A stretch of DNA of 6,178 nt from JAJXYP01 sp035541855. Its GTDB lineage: Bacteria > Patescibacteriota > Minisyncoccia > UBA6257 > 2-01-FULL-56-20. Positions 5,891 to 6,178 of this stretch are shown here, in pieces. The position numbers were made by a program, and so were the translations under genes. Every line of letters starts with the position of its first letter. Position 1 is the stretch's first letter. The DNA is taken from assembly GCA_035541855.1 (NCBI GenBank), contig DATKMM010000024.1, forward strand, positions 1-6,178, given 5' to 3'. The notes beneath the pieces were generated by a model. It ran no database searches and was not told the DNA's origin. It saw only the letters and a list, made by a program, of their open reading frames with translations.

Positions 5891-6178
5891 AACTTGAATT
5901 GTGGGCGTTTAGATCGCCGACAACACTGAAAAGAAGCGCCTTCTCGGCGGTTCCAATCTGTCCGTTCACAAATCCGACCGGAAGTATAGCACGTTGGAAC
6001 CGCCGCTGGACCTGTGGTTTCACGTCTCGCCACACCTCCTGTAGTTCAGTGAGGGGTCGCCTGATTTCATCGAGGTCACGGCGGATAGCTTTTGGATCGA
6101 ACGGGTCGGCGTCAGGTTGAGCCGCGAACGATATACGCCGTTCGGAAAGGGCGCGTTTCTGGTCGGTAAATTCCTGGT
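5862..6178 (-). CDS. Probable site-specific (serine) recombinase, C-terminal 104 residues (partial at window edge)
   Basis: The minus strand is open from the window edge (first whole codon at 6176) to TGA at 5862-5864. The visible protein begins QEFTDQKRALSERRISF, has a charged helical stretch IRRDLDEIRRPLTELQEVWR (31-50), then RRFQRAILPVGF (58-69), GTAEKALLFSVVGD (75-88) and ends SSLVAPQGIEP. An RRFQxxxxPxGF segment followed by GTAxxxLLF resembles C-termini of serine recombinases with a zinc-ribbon and coiled-coil tail, as found in Patescibacteria (from memory). The catalytic domain is outside the window, so the call rests on the tail only; another integrase class is possible. The last eight residues, VAPQGIEP, and the stop are encoded by the antisense of the tRNA-Glu 3' end. 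Confidence 0.65.
   Translation of the reverse strand, partial: QEFTDQKRALSERRISFAAQPDADPFDPKAIRRDLDEIRRPLTELQEVWRDVKPQVQRRFQRAILPVGFVNGQIGTAEKALLFSVVGDLNAHNSSLVAPQGIEP
5945..6005. repeat. Perfect 12-bp inverted repeat inside the recombinase frame
   Basis: CGGCGGTTCCAA (5945-5956) and TTGGAACCGCCG (5994-6005) are exact reverse complements separated by 37 bases. The spacer includes a smaller TCCG-AC-CGGA inverted repeat (5973-5982). In the coding frame the arms encode parts of IGTAE and RRFQ. It may be coincidence of codons, an RNA hairpin, or a protein-binding site. Confidence 0.7.

Noticed and set aside
6016..6031. parS-like half site (GTTTCACGT at 6017-6025)
   Set aside because: Only one half of TGTTTCACGTGAAACA matches (10 of 16 overall); it lies in recombinase coding sequence, encoding DVKP.
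5827..6033. Minus-strand frame containing GSPTGNRTLICAVKGRRPGH
   Set aside because: That peptide is what antisense tRNA sequence commonly encodes; the frame overlaps the better supported recombinase tail.

Overview
The window looks like chromosomal DNA from a small-genome bacterium. The best guess is a member of the Patescibacteria/CPR (Parcubacteria-like). This is inferred from the divergent alanyl-tRNA synthetase, very tight gene packing, short spacers, absence of Shine-Dalgarno motifs, and a recombinase tail running into a tRNA gene. It has not been checked by a phylogeny. The code appears standard. Base composition is mixed: rpoD, parB, parA and the hydrolase are GC-rich (45 of 60 bases are G/C in 2401-2460), while parts of the gene at 1350-1853 and the spacers are AT-rich (18 of 60 in 1441-1500).

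Layout. Positions 1-1345 (minus) hold the first 448 codons of alaS, cut by the window edge. Directly upstream at 1350-1853 (minus) is a small membrane-anchored protein of unknown function, probably cotranscribed with alaS. Next comes a minus-strand block in the order parA (4177-5001), parB (3194-4162), rpoD (1922-3127): the chromosome-partition pair followed by the primary sigma factor, which has its own promoter-like sequence. Diverging from parA across 39 bp is an alpha/beta hydrolase at 5041-5796 (plus). It is followed by tRNA-Glu(TTC) at 5816-5890 (plus), whose promoter-like sequence lies inside the end of the hydrolase gene. From the right edge a minus-strand reading frame, probably the C-terminus of a serine recombinase, runs into the tRNA gene and stops inside its T arm. 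This suggests the boundary of an integrated element extending beyond 6178.

Function. Most of the window is housekeeping: translation (alaS, tRNA-Glu), transcription (rpoD) and chromosome segregation (parA/parB). The less ordinary parts are the recombinase/tRNA junction, the uncharacterised gene upstream of alaS, and promoter-like sequences whose -10 boxes sit only 6-11 bases before start codons, as expected for leaderless or nearly leaderless mRNAs. I see no defence system, CRISPR array, insertion sequence or clearly new multi-gene system. No stretch over 300 bases lacks a gene.
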